From Nocardia bhagyanarayanae (lineage in GTDB: Bacteria > Actinomycetota > Actinomycetes > Mycobacteriales > Mycobacteriaceae): a stretch of DNA of 64,000 nucleotides. Each line of letters opens with the position of its first letter. Position 1 is the first letter of the stretch. The position numbers were made by a program, and so were the translations under genes. This document shows positions 60,790 through 64,000 of the stretch, in pieces. Location: NCBI RefSeq assembly GCF_006716565.1, contig NZ_VFPG01000001.1, positions 1,798,001 through 1,862,000 of the forward strand, given 5' to 3'. Below the pieces are notes generated by a model that saw only the letters and a list, made by a program, of their open reading frames with translations, was not told where the DNA came from and did not search any database.

Positions 60790-61488
60790 GTGAGTAAGTC
60801 GTCGTCGGACACCGCGCGCCCGCCCGAGGGGGAGCATCTACCAGGCCCCACCGAGTGGGGCGAGCACCCGCACGGGGTCGGTCCGTGGCTGGCGGAGCAC
60901 GGCGCCCCGCCGCCGGACGACCCGCGACTCGACCCCGAACTCCTCGCGCACGGCGACCGCCGCAATGTGGTCGACGCCTATCGCTACTGGTCGCGCGACG
61001 CGATCGTCGCCGACATCGACGCACGCAGGCACCCCTTCCACGTCGCGATCGAGAATTTCGGACACGACGCGAACATCGGCACGGTGGTGCGCACCGCCAA
61101 CGCGTTCGCCGCGGCCGCGGTGCACATCGTCGGCAGGCGGCGGTGGAATCGTCGCGGCGCGATGGTCACCGACCGCTACCAGCACATCGAGCACCACACC
61201 GACATCGCCGAGCTGCTCGCGTTCGCCGAGCGCGCCGGTCTCACCGTGGTCGCGGTGGACAACGTCCCCGGCTCGGTGCCGCTGGAGACCGCACGGTTGC
61301 CGCGGAACTGTCTGCTGCTGTTCGGCCAGGAAGGACCCGGCGTCACCGCGCACGCGAAAGACGCGGCGGCGATGACGGTCTCGATCGCCCAGTTCGGTTC
61401 CACTCGCAGCATCAACGCGGGTGTGGCCGCAGGCATCGCCATGCACGCCTGGATTCGCGAGCACGCCGATCTCGCGACCGCGTGGTGA
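60790..61488 (+). CDS. SpoU/TrmH-family RNA 2'-O-methyltransferase
   Basis: 232 residues from GTG 60790; the frame is open to 60694, but that region codes for the direct repeats. The knotted SPOUT motifs are present: Asn-Phe-Gly-His-Asp-Ala-Asn-Ile-Gly-Thr near residue 93, Leu-Phe-Gly-Gln-Glu-Gly-Pro-Gly-Val near 179 and Ser-Thr-Arg-Ser-Ile-Asn-Ala-Gly-Val-Ala near 206. It transfers methyl from SAM to rRNA or tRNA ribose. The orthologue in M. tuberculosis would be Rv0380c, also near pyrE. Target base unknown. Confidence 0.88.
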   Translation: MSKSSSDTARPPEGEHLPGPTEWGEHPHGVGPWLAEHGAPPPDDPRLDPELLAHGDRRNVVDAYRYWSRDAIVADIDARRHPFHVAIENFGHDANIGTVVRTANAFAAAAVHIVGRRRWNRRGAMVTDRYQHIEHHTDIAELLAFAERAGLTVVAVDNVPGSVPLETARLPRNCLLLFGQEGPGVTAHAKDAAAMTVSIAQFGSTRSINAGVAAGIAMHAWIREHADLATAW

Positions 61489-61570
61489 ACGGTTTCGCGG
61501 TGCACGATTCGGCGTCGGCCGGGTAACAATTCGGCGGCGAGAATCGGCTTCCAACTGGCACCATTGAGGT

Positions 61571-62731
61571 ATGACCTCGCGGAGCCCACGGACTGGGCAG
61601 GATGCTGCACCGACGCCCGCGCTCTGGTCGGAGCGGGCGGATATGGCGGAGTCCGCGATCGTCTCTCGGCACCTGCGAGCGTTATGGGCTTGTCCCGGAA
61701 CGGAACTCGGCGTCGTCGGCTGGCCTGCCACCAAGCGCGAGCGCGCGTTCGTGTCCTGGCACTACTGGTGGCAGGCGCATTTGATCGACTGCGCGGTGGA
61801 CGCGGCGAACCGATCGCCGATGCCGGTGCGGCGCAGGCGAATCGGCGAACTCGTGCGCTCGCATCGCATCCGCAACATCACCGGTTGGACCAACAACTAC
61901 TACGACGACATGGCCTGGCTCGCCATCGCGTTGGAGCGGGCGGAGCGGACCCAGGGCATCACCGAGGCGCGCGGCGCGCTGGTCGCGCTCGAGAAGAAGC
62001 TGTACGAAGCGTGGAATCCGGAGGTCGGCGGCGGTATCCCGTGGCGGGTCCGTTCGGACTACTACAACGCGCCCGCCAACGGTCCCGCGGCGATCGCGCT
62101 CAGCCGCCTCGGCCGGCACACCCGCGCGCAGGAGATGGCGGACTGGCTGGACGCGACCCTGCGTGATTCCGGCACCGGCCTGATCCTCGACGGCATCCAC
62201 CTGCCGTCCGGCGTGATCGAACGCCCGACGTTCACCTACTGCCAGGGCGTCGTGCTCGGCGTCGAGGCCGAGCTGGCGATTCACACCGGCGAGGAACGTC
62301 ACCTGGAGCGGGTGCACCGGCTGCTGGTGGCGGTGGAGGACCACATGACCGCGGGCGGCGTCATCAAGGGCGGCGGCGGTGGTGACGGTGGACTGTTCAA
62401 CGGCATCCTCGCCCGCTACCTCGCGTACGTCGCGGTCATGCTGCCCGGCGACGACCGCCAGCAGGTCGCGGATCGGCGCGCGGCGGCCGCGATCGTCCGG
62501 GCGTCGGCGACTGCGGCCTGGGCGAATCGTCTGGAGGTCGAGGGGGAGCCGCTGTTCGGGGCCGATTGGAGCAGACCCGCTCAGCTGCCCGGCGGCCCGG
62601 CCGGGGCGGGTTACTTCACGTCGGGCGGCTCGGTGACCTCCTCGAAGGTGCCCGAGCGCGACCTGTCGGTGCAGCTGTCCGGATGGATGCTGATGGAGGC
62701 GGCCTACCAGGTGAGCGCGGCCGGACTCTGA
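61571..62731 (+). CDS. GH76-type glycoside hydrolase-like protein (Rv0365c-like)
   Basis: 386 residues from ATG 61571. An (alpha/alpha)6 barrel of the GH76 family with the catalytic aspartate pair Asp112-Asp113 in Tyr-Tyr-Asp-Asp-Met-Ala-Trp, the Trp-Asn-Pro-Glu-Val-Gly-Gly-Gly-Ile-Pro-Trp segment near residue 153 and Gly-Gly-Asp-Gly-Gly-Leu-Phe near 260. GH76 enzymes cut alpha-1,6-mannan; mycolata have mannan in lipomannan. No signal peptide is present, so it may act in the cytoplasm on precursors. From memory Rv0365c is the counterpart, beside a DedA gene there too. Confidence 0.85.
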   Translation: MTSRSPRTGQDAAPTPALWSERADMAESAIVSRHLRALWACPGTELGVVGWPATKRERAFVSWHYWWQAHLIDCAVDAANRSPMPVRRRRIGELVRSHRIRNITGWTNNYYDDMAWLAIALERAERTQGITEARGALVALEKKLYEAWNPEVGGGIPWRVRSDYYNAPANGPAAIALSRLGRHTRAQEMADWLDATLRDSGTGLILDGIHLPSGVIERPTFTYCQGVVLGVEAELAIHTGEERHLERVHRLLVAVEDHMTAGGVIKGGGGGDGGLFNGILARYLAYVAVMLPGDDRQQVADRRAAAAIVRASATAAWANRLEVEGEPLFGADWSRPAQLPGGPAGAGYFTSGGSVTSSKVPERDLSVQLSGWMLMEAAYQVSAAGL

Positions 62732-62771
62732 GTATCGACGCCGAGCGCCGGATCCCGCGCCCGGCGCTCGA

Positions 62772-63476
62772 TCAGTACTCGACCCGCGGCAGCACCACGG
62801 TCGGCGCGTCCACGTCCACGTCGAACTCCTCCGCGGGCTTCGCCATCTCCATCCGGTAGTGCCGGATGCCGAGAATGGTGCCGATGACGAGACCGAGCAC
62901 CAGCGTGCAGATCACGCCGGGCATCAGCCACGGCACGCGCTCGAGGAAGTTGCCCGCGTAGAAGCCGATGAGCAGCAGCACCGGCGCCCAGATGATGGCT
63001 CCGATGGTGCTGGCGATCGTGTACTTGCGGTGATCCATCTGCGCGGCGCCCGCGACCATCGGGCACAGCGTCCGCACCCACGGGATCCACCGGGCCACCA
63101 GCACCGCGAGGAACCCGTGCCGCTGGAGCAGCTCGGACACCCGCTGGAGGTTGCGCGTGTTGATGTATCGGCCGTCCTTGCGCGCCACCAAGCGATGGCC
63201 GGTGCGTTGCCCGATGACGTACCCGACCTGATTGCCGGTGATCGCCGCGACCATGGCGCCCACCGAGAGCGCCCACACCTGCGCTTCGCCGGTGGCGTGC
63301 GAGGCCATCACGATGCCCGCCGTGATCAGCATCGAGTCACCGGGCAGGAACAGCCCGACGATCAGGGCGCATTCCAGGAAGACGAAAGTAAGCACCACCG
63401 TCCAGACGAGCGCGGGGCCCGCCGAGATCAGCGGATCGAAACTGCCCACCGCGAGGGGCGACGACGCGCTGGACAC
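62772..63476 (-). CDS. DedA-family membrane protein (A)
   Basis: 234 residues from GTG 63476, five bases after the stop of a second DedA gene. Marks of the DedA/SNARE-associated fold are Gly-Leu-Phe-Leu-Pro-Gly-Asp-Ser near residue 37, Gly-Asn-Gln-Val-Gly-Tyr near 70, and Ala-Arg-Trp-Ile-Pro-Trp-Val-Arg-Thr near 115, with about five membrane segments. DedA proteins move undecaprenyl-phosphate or phospholipid head groups across membranes and support proton-motive-force homeostasis; the exact cargo here is unknown. Confidence 0.87.
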   Translation of the reverse strand: MSSASSPLAVGSFDPLISAGPALVWTVVLTFVFLECALIVGLFLPGDSMLITAGIVMASHATGEAQVWALSVGAMVAAITGNQVGYVIGQRTGHRLVARKDGRYINTRNLQRVSELLQRHGFLAVLVARWIPWVRTLCPMVAGAAQMDHRKYTIASTIGAIIWAPVLLLIGFYAGNFLERVPWLMPGVICTLVLGLVIGTILGIRHYRMEMAKPAEEFDVDVDAPTVVLPRVEY

Positions 63477-63481
63477 CGGCC

Positions 63482-64000
63482 TCAGCGGGTGGTCTCGTTC
63501 GTCGAAGCGGTCAGCTCGGGCTCGATGACCTCGGGCTGTTCGGCGTCGCGGTTGAGCACCTTCTTCGCCACCGCCACGATCCCGGGCAGGATCGAGACGA
63601 ACACGATGAGCAGGAAGATCGCCTCGACGTGGTCGCGGATGAACGCGACGCCGCCGAGGAAGTAGCCGAGGATCGTGACGCCGCCGCCCCACAGGACGGC
63701 GCCGATGATGTCGAACGCGACGTACTTGCGGTAATCCATCTTGGACACACCCGCCAGCACCGGCATGAAGGTGCGCACGATCGGCACGAACCTGGCCAGG
63801 ATGATGGTCTTCGGGCCGTGCTTCTCGAAGAACTCGTGCGTCTCGGTCACATAGGACTTCTTGAAGAATCGGGTGTCTTCCTTGCGGAAGATCGCCGGGC
63901 CGATGGCTCGTCCGATCCAATAACCGCACTGGTCACCGGCGAAGGCGATGAACGTGACGGCGGGCACCAGCACCCAGATGGACACCACCGGCGGATCCTG
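63482..64000 (-). CDS. DedA-family membrane protein (B), 5' end outside window
   Basis: The frame stays open at the window edge, so the start and the Pro-Gly-Asp-Ser-like loop are missing. The 172 visible residues have Ala-Gly-Asp-Gln-Cys-Gly-Tyr-Trp-Ile-Gly-Arg, Ala-Arg-Phe-Val-Pro-Ile-Val-Arg-Thr-Phe-Met-Pro and the C-terminal membrane segments of DedA proteins. It is a diverged paralogue of the downstream gene and is co-transcribed with it. Confidence 0.87.
   Translation of the reverse strand, partial: QDPPVVSIWVLVPAVTFIAFAGDQCGYWIGRAIGPAIFRKEDTRFFKKSYVTETHEFFEKHGPKTIILARFVPIVRTFMPVLAGVSKMDYRKYVAFDIIGAVLWGGGVTILGYFLGGVAFIRDHVEAIFLLIVFVSILPGIVAVAKKVLNRDAEQPEVIEPELTASTNETTR

Overview
The window is a 64 kb chromosomal stretch of a high-GC, mycolic-acid-type actinobacterium, most likely a Nocardia or a close relative in Mycobacteriales. 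Pointers are the genus-typical protein set (an iniBAC-like dynamin locus, HspR with HAIR operators, type II flavohemoproteins, a UdgA-type UDP-glucose dehydrogenase, an antigen-85-like esterase, tandem secreted S1 proteases), strong GC3 bias, many GTG starts and several apparently leaderless genes. No tRNA, rRNA, CRISPR array, insertion sequence or phage gene was seen; the region looks like core chromosome with some lineage-specific insertions. From memory, much of it matches in gene content a block of the M. tuberculosis chromosome (Rv0322, Rv0338c, Rv0339c, Rv0341-43, Rv0350-53, Rv0364/65c, Rv0380c, Rv0382c-85), in rearranged and compacted order.

Layout: 0-10 kb holds a YibE/F membrane protein, a membrane-anchored Hsp70-like protein, UDP-glucose dehydrogenase, a DUF218 protein, an NTF2-like lipoprotein, an Ag85-like esterase, an overlapping pair of acyl-CoA dehydrogenases and a small antitoxin-toxin-like pair. 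10-19 kb holds a 1,064-residue iron-sulfur reductase with a repetitive Lys/Ala/Pro tail, a secreted hydrophobic-tailed protein, an NRDE protein and two tandem secreted S1 proteases. 18.8-32.7 kb is the most distinctive part: a divergent locus with three genes on the minus strand (membrane Hsp70-like protein, STAND ATPase/LuxR regulator, truncated membrane Hsp70-like protein) facing iniB-iniA-iniC on the plus strand. IniB here is about 1,504 residues, built mostly of an 18-residue Gly/Ala/Leu/Asp repeat; IniA and IniC are dynamin-like GTPases.

32.8-38.3 kb carries small redox and repair genes, an aldo/keto reductase with a MerR-type 19-bp-spacer promoter, and a TetR-SDR pair. 38.4-42.7 kb is dnaK-grpE-dnaJ-hspR, preceded by a sigma-H-like promoter and a HAIR site; clpB at 49.1 kb has the same two elements, giving a two-locus heat/oxidative-stress regulon. 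Between them lie two type II flavohemoproteins, a globin-less paralogous reductase, a flavin monooxygenase and a quinone oxidoreductase. 51.8-57.1 kb is a plus-strand run (DUF5666 protein, acidic membrane protein, SDR, pyrE, KAS III, YhhN). 57-64 kb has a DUF3592-like protein, a decayed NTF2-like gene, a LuxR-type two-component system, a DUF4190 protein, a SpoU methyltransferase, a GH76 enzyme and two DedA proteins, the last cut by the window edge.
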